This document shows, in pieces, positions 36,700-46,244 of a DNA stretch of 64,000 bases. The notes under the pieces were generated by a model. That model was not told where the DNA came from. It saw nothing but the letters and a program-made list of their open reading frames with translations, and ran no database searches. Location of the stretch: contig CM067349.1 of the NCBI GenBank assembly GCA_034190875.2, positions 4,155,311 to 4,219,310 of the forward strand, read 5' to 3'. The translations under genes were made by a program, and so were the position numbers. The stretch is from Urechis unicinctus. Lineage: Eukaryota; Annelida; Polychaeta; Xenopneusta; Urechidae. Positions within the stretch are counted from its first letter, which is position 1. The number at the start of each line of letters is the position of its first letter.

Positions 36700-37000
36700 A
36701 AATATATGTGCATCAATTTTGCTAAAACTAATCATTGTTTTTCAACCATGAATTGTAATCACAGGTGATGTAATATAGAATATGTTCATACATGCTCTTC
36801 ACTCGTAAAGATATAACGCGAGTCAAAGTAGAATAATATAAATGACAGGATTTTATTCGATCCTGAAGAGGCAGAAATGTTATCCTTTGCTTGGCTTCTC
36901 ACCAACCTTTGTTCACTTCGCTGATGTCATCCAAACATAAATATACCCAAATGCCAGTGAGCTCCCCGCCTCCCAAAAAACAAAAGCGAGACACAGGGTA
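36700..37000 (-). repeat. Inverted repeat fragment matching 8690-8990
   Basis: Landmarks are GATTTTATTCGATCCTGAAG and TTCGCTGATGTCATCC here, seen reversed at 8750-8800. No gene is seen in it. Confidence 0.55.
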
Positions 37001-37678
37001 ATATACACAGAGGTCAATGACAAAATGTCGACTGATCTTACATAGAACATAAATACAATGTTCGACAGACAGAGACATAATTAGGTACCATGTATCTTGG
37101 TAAGATATATTTGATGATCAGAAAATGCTCCCGAAATGACACGTAGTCTGGCACGCTAGCCGCTTGCGATCACTAAGCTATTCGTCGGATGATAATATGG
37201 TGTGTAATTGGATGACATGGCTTAAAATCAAGTAGTCTGATAGATTAGATTATCTTTCGATTCGGCTTGGACTGTGAATATTGAATTAGCAACAGTACAT
37301 TAGCACATTATGACAAACTGTTATGATTCATATATTTGCATACCAGTCAACTTCATGGTGCAATCCCATCAGGAATATTTTACATTAGTACGGTCTATGG
37401 TGGCAATCCGCAACCTAGGTGACGCGTAGTTGTTAATTTATAACTTCATTGCATAGAATTCACTCACTTCTGTGTGGCTTGCTCCTGTCGAGTGCAGTAC
37501 CTTTGCATATTGGTCAATAACATGTATCGTCTTCTTGTATGCAATCGCAGTTAAGTACTCAACATATTGTACACATACTCAACATATTGATACACCTAGA
37601 AGGGCAGGCCATCCAACCGCGCCAGTCGATAGCCCCATACGCACAACTCGGCCCAGCGCAGGCATAGGATATCAATGG
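37001..37678. other. Stretch without recognised features
   Basis: There is no open frame with recognisable homology. A 104-codon frame at 37472-37786 runs into the relic Polinton antisense to its gene and is probably spurious. Confidence 0.35.
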
Positions 37679-38260
37679 TCAACACCTTTGGCACCACCAC
37701 CAAATGACATCAATATAGGTTTTTGTTGCATATTTAACGAGGTCCCTCTTTTTCTGTTGAGGTCCAAAAATACTCGCTTTTATTGACATCTTGTCAAGAA
37801 CAACGTTAACAGGAAGGCCGGGGTTGTCCAATAGCCGTCCTTTATTATCCCGTAACTGAACCTTCAAATCGTTCACAGCTCTGCTTGTAACACGTTTTTA
37901 GAAAGGATTAGCTATGTTCGTGGTTATCATATCACCGAAAGAGCCATCCTCAAAGTGCACAACTTCCAGAAGTGTAGTGGGCGCACCATCAAGCAGGTTG
38001 TGCATGATACTGATTTCATGTGGATGGATATAAAGTGGGTAAAAGATGCCAAAGTTGATGGGCTGGTCACCTTTGTGAAGACCTGAAGGAAGACATTCTC
38101 CACCCAGACCGTTATCAAGACCCAACATTTTTCACACACCATCATTACATCGCAAAGTCGGGAATTGGGAGGGTAATAGTCCCATCTAAAGCATCAACCT
38201 CCAAACTAAGACCTAGCTGCAAACACCCCCTGCATTAGTTTGGAGTTCCCGAGGTCAGCG
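37679..38260 (-). pseudogene. Polinton relic B: decayed leftmost minus-strand gene
   Basis: About 38110-38230 matches 40640-40740 inside the leftmost minus-strand gene of the complete element, which supports homology. Further along the minus strand, relic B encodes PLYIHPHEIS, NLLDGAPTTLLEVV and then VQLRDNKGRLLDNPGLPVNV. The last resembles the 'L.D..G..ID..GLPV.V.L' ending often seen in Polinton/adintovirus virion surface or minor capsid proteins. That ending is absent from the gene at 40359-41039, whose 3' half is different. Frameshifts and stops separate the blocks. The function is inferred only. Confidence 0.5.
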
Positions 38261-39486
38261 TTTTAGTGGGCACTTCCTCCTTTTCCTGCAGTGTCAGACC
38301 GCCATATAATGGTAGCATTTGATTCAATGTTTTACCAGCCCACAGTATACGTGATTGACCTGAGGCCTAGGCATAGATCATTTTCTAGGGACACAGCCTC
38401 ACAATTTTAATGATTAAACAGAGTATGGTACATAGTTGTAAACATGAATACACAAGTCTTTAGATTCAATAGAAAAGCCACATATAAAGCCGGTAGGGTA
38501 TATCCGGCTAGAGAAAAGGCAGAGGGTTAAACAAAACCAAGACTTCAAGTCGTTCACAGCGGCGGTACTTTCCTGAAGTGTTCAGGTATAATAAGATGCC
38601 GCTGGTAACTGCGGAAAAGCGGTGTATGCCTGGGCGTCAAGCAGTTCTGGCAGAACCAGACAAACTCTACAGTGTGGAGTGCGACCTGCGGCTGCGGCGA
38701 TTCATTCCTCGACCATGTTGAGGCCGAGGATCATCTCCTCACGTTCTTGGTGTTTCCACTCAGCCTCGTCTTACAGCTCCTACAGCTAACGCTCTCTTCT
38801 AACTATATGCTTGTCTATTTCGCTAAGCTGCCCCAGATCGTTGACCAGCTCACCTCTCTGGGTCTGCATAGCCTTGGCAATCCCTACAGGAGTGGCACAC
38901 CATTTGTTTGTATACCCACTTCAACTATAGTGTTATGAACGCCCTCTATGAGGCTTGTTTCTTCCGTGCCACCTGTTGCGGTCAAGAGGCTCCTCATTTC
39001 TAATTCCTCTTTTAGCAGCTGCTTGGTTAACACCTTCGAGGGCGGAAACCAAACCACTTTTTGTGACACCGCTTGTCAGGACCACTTGAACCGCCTAGCT
39101 TTTGTTCCAAGCATTAGCGGTTTTCTGCTACAAGAATTTATGATCCTTATTTCAAGGTAGTCCTTCAAGCGTTAGTCTCCTCAAGCTCAAACTGTGTATA
39201 ATCGTGGCTGTGTGTAACCAATTTTAGCTAAAACATCGTAATATTCGTCTTCAATGATGTCTCCTTGCAGTTGATCACCTCGGCCTGTAAGCTCTGGCAC
39301 CCCTGCCACCAGAGAATCGAGAGTGGCCTCTGGCACAACAGCGCCCTCCTCCGTATTATACGAGTAGACTCTAGAAGGGGTTCATACTCCCCTCCCATAG
39401 CCCCCTCCTCTGCGATGTCATATTTTGGGTTGTCAAATTCTATGTTACTGTATTAACGACATACTTATAATAGTTTAACTGTTAAC
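38261..39486. pseudogene. Polinton relic B: remains of virion-gene region
   Basis: This is collinear with relic A (14600-15742) and with parts of 40890-43690 of the complete element. It includes the head-to-head start region near 38445 and the coiled-coil/membrane gene remnants near 38820-39020 (GTTGACCAGCTCACCTCTCTG) and 39390-39440. A 60-100 bp stretch near 39280-39395 is present here but missing from relic A. All reading frames are broken. Confidence 0.7.
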
Positions 39487-40076
39487 ATGTCCAGTACTTG
39501 TGGTCGCAAGCTAAATCCATATCGTACAATACACGAGCCCCTCGGGATAAAGGGCATGCGGCAGTCTGTGGTTATTACAAACAACCCAAGAACTATTGAC
39601 CAGAACAAACAACCGTTGGTCCGCTTCCCCTATCTAGGTGCAGACGTCGTCATTGTCCCGGGGACACCCCAGCTAGCCTATACAATCACGCTGTTGTGCA
39701 AAACTTGGGTCGCACCATGGTTAAGAAAAACGACAATCGAGATCCAAACAGTTCTATCCAGACCTACTGCTATGTGTATGACTCAACGGGACAGAGGAAC
39801 TCACCAGGTAGCAGCTCATTGTCATATATGTAGCAAGCCACTGGTAGACTCTGTTCGCGACCACTGTCACATAACAGGAAAGTACAGGGACTAGCCCGCA
39901 ATGCATATCACCTAACGCTGCGTGTGAATTCCAAAGCACCAACCATACCAGTAGTCATTCACAACTTACGCGGCTATGACTCCCACCTCTTGATGCAGGC
40001 CATTGAAGGTGTAAGGCTAAATCAACTGCATCCCTAACAATATGGAGAAGTATATCTTACTGTTCCTAGGACAGCC
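39487..40076 (+). pseudogene. Polinton relic B: capsid N-terminus fused to DNA polymerase B (left half)
   Basis: The open frame 39487-39894 begins like the major capsid protein (SSTCGRKLNPYRTIHEPLG) up to about residue 84. It then switches without a stop to polymerase sequence containing HCHICSKPL and RDHCHITGKYRD. Relative to the complete element this joint deletes about 6.4 kb (about 43970 to 50395). After a stop at 39892-39894, polymerase sequence continues in another frame (HNLRGYDSHLLMQA, exonuclease II region) to 40076, where the young Polinton is inserted. The gene resumes at 53192. Confidence 0.85.
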
Positions 40077-40350
40077 AGTAGTATAGGGAGTAGCGGTTCT
40101 GGCACACCAGTCTCATATGATTATGACACACCTATCTCATATGGTGCAACCCAGAAAACACTCACACACACAGGCTGACTCACATGTGCGAGCGGTACTG
40201 GCACACCTATCTCATATGATTATGACACACCCATCTCATATGGTGCAACCCAGAAAAAACACAGGGTGACTCACATGAGCCAGCGAACCGCTCGCACCTT
40301 CCCCCCACCATATGAGCCCAGCCCTTCCAGCCCCTATGGTATAGGCCCAC
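40077..40350 (+). repeat. Polinton left terminal inverted repeat
   Basis: About 274 bp, near-perfect inverted match to 52918-53191. It contains two imperfect direct repeats of about 110 bp, each with TCTCATATGATTATGACACA and ATCTCATATGGTGCAACCCA. It ends with CCCCTATGGTATAGGCCCAC. The CTCATATG core occurs four times, plus once reversed. Confidence 0.95.
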
Positions 40351-40358
40351 ACCAGTAG

Positions 40359-41039
40359 TTAGTCACCGTAGAGGTTATTGAGTGATAAATATCTGCGACC
40401 GTCGCTGTAAGTTCCATTTTTCACGCGGTTGAGGTCCTGTATAAACTGGGCAACCTTAGCGTCGTTCTTCTCGATAAAGTCGGGATCGGGACGAGCGGTT
40501 ATCAATCTCATTGTAAAGAGCTTCCAACAGTAGAAAGCCCCCGTCGGCCTCTCTGTGGTCCCACTCGGTCTTCCCAACCAAGGACCGTGATGCTCCTGTT
40601 CCAAGCCCAGGCAACTATTAAACCTCCCGTTGAAGCCTTCAAGACCCAACATTGTTAACACTCCGCCTGTTATGTGCGCACCCACATTGTCTGGAACTGT
40701 CAGGGTAATAACCCCATTTACAGCATCAACCTCCAAACCGATACCTAATGGTGTAATATGCTCCTGAAGAAGGCTTAAGCTCCAGAGGCCCGGTTTTAAT
40801 GAGACAATTTTTCCTCTCTCTCCTGGTTTTAATGCAGCATATCCTCTCTCTTCTGAATTCCTTGACCGCCATGCAATGCTCTCGTCTGATTCTAGATTGT
40901 ACCAGCCCACAGTATACGTGATTGACCTTAGGCCAACACATAGATCGCCCGCAGTGTTATCAATAGGTTTTTGCAGGGACACAGCGCCGCCGCTTTGAAC
41001 ATTTGACAAAGTGTGATACATAGCACTATGAATAAACAA
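40359..41039 (-). CDS. Polinton conserved hypothetical protein (possible virion protein)
   Basis: 226 codons from 41039; a second ATG at 41021 (MYHTLSNVQSGG) is more likely. It avoids overlap with the plus-strand gene, and homologous sequence in the relics covers this part. The N-terminal two-thirds contain ITYTVGWYNL and ITLTVPDNVGAHITGG, a beta-rich composition without membrane segments. The C-terminal third (CWKLFTMRLITARPDPDF onward) differs from what relic B has in the same place, so this gene may have lost or exchanged its 3' end. It lies next to the left terminal repeat and is transcribed toward it. A virion role is only suggested by relic B's ending. I do not recognise the fold. Confidence 0.6.
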   Translation of the reverse strand: MFIHSAMYHTLSNVQSGGAVSLQKPIDNTAGDLCVGLRSITYTVGWYNLESDESIAWRSRNSEERGYAALKPGERGKIVSLKPGLWSLSLLQEHITPLGIGLEVDAVNGVITLTVPDNVGAHITGGVLTMLGLEGFNGRFNSCLGLEQEHHGPWLGRPSGTTERPTGAFYCWKLFTMRLITARPDPDFIEKNDAKVAQFIQDLNRVKNGTYSDGRRYLSLNNLYGD

Positions 41040-42347
41040 GCCTTTAGTTTCAATAGAAAAGCTACCCCATATGGTGCGGGCGGGGTGTATCCAGCCACAT
41101 ATGGTGTGGGAGATAAACTAACCCGACAAACAATTCAAGTTGTTCACAATGGTGGTACATTCACAGCAAAGTTTCCTGATCTATTCAGTAACTATAAGGT
41201 GCCGCCGGTAACAGCGGACAAAGTAGTAAAAGACTGGTTGACAAATCCAATGCAGTTTTGGCAGAACCAGTTAAACTTTGCAGTGTGGTGTGCATCAGCC
41301 GGCTGCGGCGTGTCCTCCCAGGACCACCTCGAGGCTGGGATTCCACCCGTGAAAGCTCTCTACACCTTTCACCTTTATTACACAGTGCGTCGCCTATTAG
41401 CAGAACTGCAAGCGCCTCTACCTCAGGATCATGCCTATGACCCCTATAACAATACATATGACAAGAGGGCATATGAGAGACTCTGCACTAACTTTGGTGT
41501 TCAACCAAACACAGACTGGCGCCAGAAGGCAACTGTAGCTAATAGTGGTCTTGGTATCTTATATGCACATGATGCGTATGGTTACGGGAGTGTCGTCAAG
41601 GTTGCTGGTCGAAACGTTCGTTATGACCCTACACGGATGGCCTTTGAGGCGGAAAAGGATACAAAGCCAGGTTTTGCTCACGCGAAAAACCTACAATCCT
41701 TTCAGGAGAGAATGAGTGCTGTCTTACATCTAGCACAGAGACCTGAAGCAGATGAGGCCTGGAGTACCTTCATACTGGACACGTCTGAGGGCTTTACACA
41801 GACCGGCGTTGAGCGAATTAACGACAGCATTCGGACCTATGTCTGGGCCATTCTTAGTGCTCAGGCGCAGACCCGCTCAGAGATACTAGGTGTTGGAACG
41901 TCCTTTGATGCCCAAAAACAATTTCAGGCTAACGTTGAGGATGCCATCAACTCCCCAGTGGATATTCCATCATCCATCCGACGGTATCAGAACGTCCTCC
42001 AGAATGCCTCCTCAAAGGTTGATTATGTGTTTGGAACGGGCCTGTACATGGCTCCGTCTGATATGAGCCTCGCCATTGGAGACGTTGCTGGGTACAACAA
42101 TCTGATTACTATCGCAACTGAGGAGCAGCAGATCGGCAGCAATACTGATGTCAACGCGGTTCCGGTTGTTCCAGATAGAGGAAGCTTTGACCCTCCGCCA
42201 GATACAGATACAGATATGGAACTCTCCTCTCCAGGGCCCGCCCCTATGGCCGAGACCGGTCTGCGTGGGGCGCACGAGGATGAGAAAACCGCTCTTATTG
42301 TAGGCGGAATCGCTATAGGCTTAGCTGTGCTTTGGTTTGCTACGTAG
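41028..42347 (+). CDS. Polinton conserved structural-region protein with C-terminal membrane anchor
   Basis: 439 codons from ATG 41028. An upstream ATG at 41013 also exists, but the relics keep an ATG at the 41028 position. The protein contains FWQNQLNFAVWCASAGCGVS, then FHLYYTVRRLLAELQAPLPQ. It ends in a Pro/Asp-rich stretch and a single hydrophobic segment, ALIVGGIAIGLAVLWFAT, at the C-terminus. I associate this architecture with conserved Polinton proteins encoded beside the capsid gene, but cannot assign a biochemical role. Minor capsid or virion membrane protein are candidates. It is head-to-head with the minus-strand gene (starts only about 6 bp apart) and overlaps the next minus-strand gene tail-to-tail by 27 bp. 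Confidence 0.75.
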   Translation: MNKQAFSFNRKATPYGAGGVYPATYGVGDKLTRQTIQVVHNGGTFTAKFPDLFSNYKVPPVTADKVVKDWLTNPMQFWQNQLNFAVWCASAGCGVSSQDHLEAGIPPVKALYTFHLYYTVRRLLAELQAPLPQDHAYDPYNNTYDKRAYERLCTNFGVQPNTDWRQKATVANSGLGILYAHDAYGYGSVVKVAGRNVRYDPTRMAFEAEKDTKPGFAHAKNLQSFQERMSAVLHLAQRPEADEAWSTFILDTSEGFTQTGVERINDSIRTYVWAILSAQAQTRSEILGVGTSFDAQKQFQANVEDAINSPVDIPSSIRRYQNVLQNASSKVDYVFGTGLYMAPSDMSLAIGDVAGYNNLITIATEEQQIGSNTDVNAVPVVPDRGSFDPPPDTDTDMELSSPGPAPMAETGLRGAHEDEKTALIVGGIAIGLAVLWFAT

Positions 42348-43649
42348 TAAGTCACGGAGTATCAGGAGGATAACTCCCCCCACCGCCACAACTGCGGCCC
42401 ATACATGTTCTGCCATCCAACCAGCCACCTTTGCAGCTGACGTAAGCACCCATGATACGATGGAGCCAATTATTCCTGGAAGGGCAGCTGCTGCCTTACC
42501 GGCTAGGCCCTTCAGGACGTTTGCCAAGGAGTTCAGCTGTTTTTTAATCCATTCTTTTAAACCAGGCTTATCAGCTGGTGTCGGCGTTGGTGCTGGGGTT
42601 GGACTAGTGCTCCCTCCGCCCGTCAAAGCAACTACAAGGGTCGAGATTGCCAATCCAATTGCAGTGAGTATGGAGGCGATTGTTATACCCTGCTCTCGGA
42701 ACAGGTCGCGTACACGCTCAGCTAGTGTTGTGTCCTCGTTAAGAAGTCTGTTGATCGTTTCCCTGATGCGGTTAATTTGGGTCCTTAGACGGTTACGGTT
42801 TTCAGAGGCAGCCTCAATACGGGCACTCCGCAGGTCCTGCAGCTCTGCAAGCTCATTTTTTTGGAATCTCCATGCTCGACTATCACCCCTCCGTTCCTCC
42901 TCCAGGCTTGCCATTTTAGCTTCCCGCTGTTTTATATTCCTTTCTATCTCAGTTATCTTAGCTTGGTTATTGACCAGCTCACCCCTCTGGGTCTGCATAG
43001 CCTTGTCAAGCCCTATAAGCTCTCTGAGTGGTAGTTCGTTGTCTGTTTGTGTACCTAGGTCTTGGATGGTGTTATGAACGTCCTCTATGAATCCTGTTTC
43101 TTCCACACCACCTTGCTCTGTCACAGCTTCAAGGCTGCTCATTTCTAACATATCTGGAAGTGCAGCTTCCGCTTTAGCAGCAGCTTCGTCAACGCCTTGT
43201 AGGGCTTTTACTGCTTCTGTGGATAGTTGAGCGGTCACTCCAAGAGCCCGAGCAAGCGGTGTACCACCGTAATCTAGGATACTCCAAGGAGAGAGGAATT
43301 TGTTTGGATTGTTCTTCCATGTCAGAAGTTTCCATTCTCGGTCCCACTTAACCCAAAGGTCCCCTTGTTGAGACGATCTAAACTCCAGAGTGGCCTGCAG
43401 CCCATGCTTAGACACTGCCTTCTCCCACCTCTTAACTAAGACTTCAGTTTCTTCTTTGGAAGCCACCTGATCTTCTGTTAACCCAGCAGGCATTTCAGTA
43501 ATAGCCCATGGTGGCATAGTCGAGTACGACGTATCTAAAGTTTCGTCAATCATGTTAGTCTCCTCATCATCAAAGCTAGTCTCATTCCTATCCCCTCCCA
43601 TAGCCCCTTCCTCCTCTGGGTCGTCAAATGCTGGGTTATCAAACTCCAT
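42321..43649 (-). CDS. Polinton conserved coiled-coil and membrane protein (PX/PY-type, unnamed)
   Basis: 442 codons. It has an acidic N-terminus rich in Asp/Glu and a central region. A long charged coiled coil (about residues 215-305, with KITEIERNIKQREAKMASLE) follows. Then come a hydrophobic segment (TIASILTAIGLAISTLVVAL), a Pro/Thr linker, and a C-terminal amphipathic/hydrophobic part including GIIGSIVSWVL and WAAVVAVGGVILLIL. This layout is one I recognise from many Polintons as a conserved protein of unknown role, probably in the virion or membrane. It is divergently transcribed from the capsid gene with only 40 bp between starts. Remnants are present in both relics. Confidence 0.75.
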   Translation of the reverse strand: MEFDNPAFDDPEEEGAMGGDRNETSFDDEETNMIDETLDTSYSTMPPWAITEMPAGLTEDQVASKEETEVLVKRWEKAVSKHGLQATLEFRSSQQGDLWVKWDREWKLLTWKNNPNKFLSPWSILDYGGTPLARALGVTAQLSTEAVKALQGVDEAAAKAEAALPDMLEMSSLEAVTEQGGVEETGFIEDVHNTIQDLGTQTDNELPLRELIGLDKAMQTQRGELVNNQAKITEIERNIKQREAKMASLEEERRGDSRAWRFQKNELAELQDLRSARIEAASENRNRLRTQINRIRETINRLLNEDTTLAERVRDLFREQGITIASILTAIGLAISTLVVALTGGGSTSPTPAPTPTPADKPGLKEWIKKQLNSLANVLKGLAGKAAAALPGIIGSIVSWVLTSAAKVAGWMAEHVWAAVVAVGGVILLILRDLLRSKPKHS

Positions 43650-43689
43650 GTCTGTGTGTTAAAGATATAAGTGTAATTAAGCATTCAAC
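43650..43689. promoter_or_regulatory. Divergent intergenic region of the capsid and coiled-coil genes
   Basis: Only 40 bp separate the two start codons. It holds TTAAAGATATAAGTG, and the relics keep similar sequence (TTAAAGATATACATG near 15711, TTAACGACATACTTA near 39453). A compact bidirectional promoter must lie here or extend into the coding regions. Confidence 0.4.
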
Positions 43690-44985
43690 ATGACGAGTAC
43701 TTACGGACGCAAACTAAACCCACACCGCCGGATACACGAACCCCTCGGGGTAAATGGCGTGCGACAATCTGTAGTCGTTACAAACAATCCAAGCACTATT
43801 GATCAGAACCAACAACTGCTGGTTCGCTTCCCCAATCTAGGTGCAGAAGACGTCATTGTTCCAGGGACAGCACGGCTGGCCTTTACAATCACGCTGACCT
43901 CGACTGATGTTAACCGCAGCGTTGTGCAAAACCTGGGTCGCGCCGTGGTTAAGAAAATGACAATCAAGATTTTTGGCAATGAGGTCATGTCTATTGATGA
44001 CAGCGATATGTACCACTGTTACCACGACTTGTGGCGGACAGCACAGGAGAGACAGGGCCTTCAGTACCAGGGCATTGACACATCAGATGATAGAAACGCA
44101 ACTAAGATACGAATGGGGGCAGGAGACAAGGTTGATACCGAGGAAGAGGACAAGGCCGTAGCCGATGTGTATGGTAACAGGTTCTACGTTCCGCTTGATT
44201 TTGAACTCCTCGAGAGCCACATGCCATTCTACCAGAGCGCCCTTAATGACAGACTGGAATACGAGCTCACGTTCAACGACTACAACCGCGTGATTCACGC
44301 AACAGGCGACACCGCTGCAAGCTACAAAATTGATGGCATCTCGCTGGAGTATGACATGGTTACCCAAACAGAGTTAGCCCGCATGATACGCACCCAGTAC
44401 ACAGGTCGACTCTCGATTCTGTATGACCGTGTGCTTCGTCACAGGAAGCTTGTATACAATAAAAGAGATACACTGTGGAACATCAACCTGAACGTGCCGG
44501 CTCGCAGCATGAAGGGCATCCTACTGCTCTTTGAAGACCCGACCAATGTTTCATACGCCAGGAAAACAGAGTCGTTCTACAACCCAAAGATAACGAAGGT
44601 TGAGGTGACCATTGAGGGCATCCCCAATCAGCTCTATGCCCAGGGCATGCGTGGCTACCAGCAGTGGGACGAGGTGAAGAAGGCCTGTGCAGCAATGTGT
44701 AAACGAGACCCCAGTGTAGCAATAGCTGCAAAAGACTTGGCATTGTCAGACGTGTCCCTAGGAGAGTACCTAACCACTAAGTATGCTCTGTGGCTCGACT
44801 TAAGGACGAGTGATGACGACCAGCTGCACGGTAGTGGCAGGGCTGTGGAGAATGCGTCTGAGGGCATCACCATACAGATCACGAAAAAGGCAGAGGCGGC
44901 CGGTGCATTGAACGTTTATATGTATATTGTAATGGATGCACAGCTTAACATTAAAGATGGCAGGTTCGTCAGCGCAGTCTACTAA
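43690..44985 (+). CDS. Polinton major capsid protein (double jelly-roll type)
   Basis: 431 codons, uninterrupted. The protein has the look of the Polinton double jelly-roll major capsid family: beta-rich throughout, NLGRAVVKKMTIKIFGNEV, PLDFELLESHMPFYQSALND, and LEYELTFNDYNRV in the first part, then SFYNPKITKVEVTIEGIPNQ in the second. Length is normal for the shorter Polinton capsid proteins. It would build the icosahedral shell. Its 3' end overlaps the ATPase start by 29-50 bp, so the two are probably co-expressed. No frameshift is seen, in contrast to integrase and polymerase. The relics keep only the N-terminal 8 to 84 residues. Confidence 0.8.
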   Translation: MTSTYGRKLNPHRRIHEPLGVNGVRQSVVVTNNPSTIDQNQQLLVRFPNLGAEDVIVPGTARLAFTITLTSTDVNRSVVQNLGRAVVKKMTIKIFGNEVMSIDDSDMYHCYHDLWRTAQERQGLQYQGIDTSDDRNATKIRMGAGDKVDTEEEDKAVADVYGNRFYVPLDFELLESHMPFYQSALNDRLEYELTFNDYNRVIHATGDTAASYKIDGISLEYDMVTQTELARMIRTQYTGRLSILYDRVLRHRKLVYNKRDTLWNINLNVPARSMKGILLLFEDPTNVSYARKTESFYNPKITKVEVTIEGIPNQLYAQGMRGYQQWDEVKKACAAMCKRDPSVAIAAKDLALSDVSLGEYLTTKYALWLDLRTSDDDQLHGSGRAVENASEGITIQITKKAEAAGALNVYMYIVMDAQLNIKDGRFVSAVY

Positions 44986-45586
44986 GTTTACATTTCCAGA
45001 TGGCCCCTGTTCGGCAATTGTTTGTGGGCAGACAGGATGTGGAAAAACCGCATTCATCCTCGACCTACTTGAAGGGCCCTTCTTTGGTGCCTTCGAGCAT
45101 ATTATAATCCTCTGCCCTACCATACGTTTCAACGAGGCCTATCGGACGCGGTCATGGGTGTGGGATGATTCAGAGGTGTACGTGGTTGATCCAGGGGAGC
45201 GGCTCCATGACCACCTGAGGGCTTTCTACCATTGTTTTAAGGGCGAGCCAACCCTGTACATTATTGATGACTGTTCGGCAACAAAGGCCCTAACCAAGAA
45301 GAAAGACATGTTATCCGAACTGGCCTTTAGCGGCCGCCATGCGCAACAAAGTGTCTGGGTCATCACCCAAAAGTACAACTCTGTGCTGACGGACTTACGT
45401 GAGCAGACTCGCTGGATGGTGCTCTTTCACACCAAGGACCGTAACTCGTTTGAAGACGCCTTACGTGAAAATGATGTAATTCCAACAAAGAAGGAACGTG
45501 CCACAGTACGCCAACTACTAGCAAAGACCAAGCACGCAAAACTGCTGCTGAAGACTGATCAGCCTACTGCATATGCCGTCGATTGA
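44936..45586 (+). CDS. Genome-packaging ATPase (FtsK/HerA, A32-like)
   Basis: 216 codons. Residues 31-38 are a Walker A loop, GQTGCGKT, and LYIIDDCSA near residue 105 is the Walker B strand. A downstream SVWVITQKYNSVL segment fits the sensor strand of A32-like packaging ATPases. These enzymes pump DNA into preformed capsids. The internal ATG at 44957 (MAGSSAQSTKF) is an alternative start with a smaller overlap with the capsid gene. Its 3' end overlaps the next gene by 14 bp. Complete as assembled. Confidence 0.93.
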   Translation: MHSLTLKMAGSSAQSTKFTFPDGPCSAIVCGQTGCGKTAFILDLLEGPFFGAFEHIIILCPTIRFNEAYRTRSWVWDDSEVYVVDPGERLHDHLRAFYHCFKGEPTLYIIDDCSATKALTKKKDMLSELAFSGRHAQQSVWVITQKYNSVLTDLREQTRWMVLFHTKDRNSFEDALRENDVIPTKKERATVRQLLAKTKHAKLLLKTDQPTAYAVD

Positions 45587-46244
45587 AGTGATATTGGCCT
45601 TGATAGCAGCCGCTGCCTCAGTAATCAATTTAGGTTTCTTCATCTGGGTAGCGGTGCAGTATTTTGAAGCTCGAAGGCGTATACGTATATTCATGGATCC
45701 TGATACCATTATTGATAAACTCCTTGAACAGGACTCGACTGGCTTAGTGGAGACAAAGTCTGGGGGAGCTGAACCTAGTTGCACCCCTAGTGTAAATATG
45801 TCTTCTAAGAGAGATAGGCTTGCTGCCGTCATAGCCGGAGGTCAGGGCCGTCAGTACCTTGGTTTGAAGGGCCTTACAATTGACCAGGTTGAATCAATGT
45901 CTGATGAAGAGATCATAAAGCTGTATGTGAAATACGAGGCTCGGCTAGGTGCCAGCATGACACGTACTCTAGGTCAGACACTGCTACAGCTGTACTCAGG
46001 TATTGCTTGTATGTTTCTACCAATCCCACCAGAACACCAGCCAAGGCTAATTACAGACCTCGAGACGGACCCGTTTGTTGGACACGCGCTAAGCACTGCC
46101 ACTTGTGAGCTATATCATCGCTATGGTATGTTTTTAGCTCCCTTAACTGCGGCTTTAACAACAGTTAAGCACTGTCAATTTGGAAAAACAAGCACCGAAA
46201 CAACAGGGGCCGGTGGAGAGGAAGACACCACTTCCTTGCTATAG
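45573..46244 (+). CDS. Polinton conserved membrane protein, unknown function
   Basis: 223 codons. An N-terminal membrane segment (about residues 5-28, VILALIAAAASVINLGFFIW) is followed by a charged linker. A helical region contains LTIDQVESMSDEEIIKLY and KYEARLGASMTRTLG, which I recognise as recurring among Polinton proteins without known function. The tail is Thr/Gly/Glu-rich. It overlaps the ATPase end by 14 bp, so it belongs to the virion gene cluster. A role in assembly or membrane anchoring is inference. Confidence 0.7.
   Translation: MPSIEVILALIAAAASVINLGFFIWVAVQYFEARRRIRIFMDPDTIIDKLLEQDSTGLVETKSGGAEPSCTPSVNMSSKRDRLAAVIAGGQGRQYLGLKGLTIDQVESMSDEEIIKLYVKYEARLGASMTRTLGQTLLQLYSGIACMFLPIPPEHQPRLITDLETDPFVGHALSTATCELYHRYGMFLAPLTAALTTVKHCQFGKTSTETTGAGGEEDTTSLL

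Noticed and set aside
42337..43077. 246-codon plus-strand ORF antisense to the coiled-coil/membrane gene
   Set aside because: Arg/Ser-rich shadow of the minus-strand gene, which has the expected domain structure and is conserved in relics.
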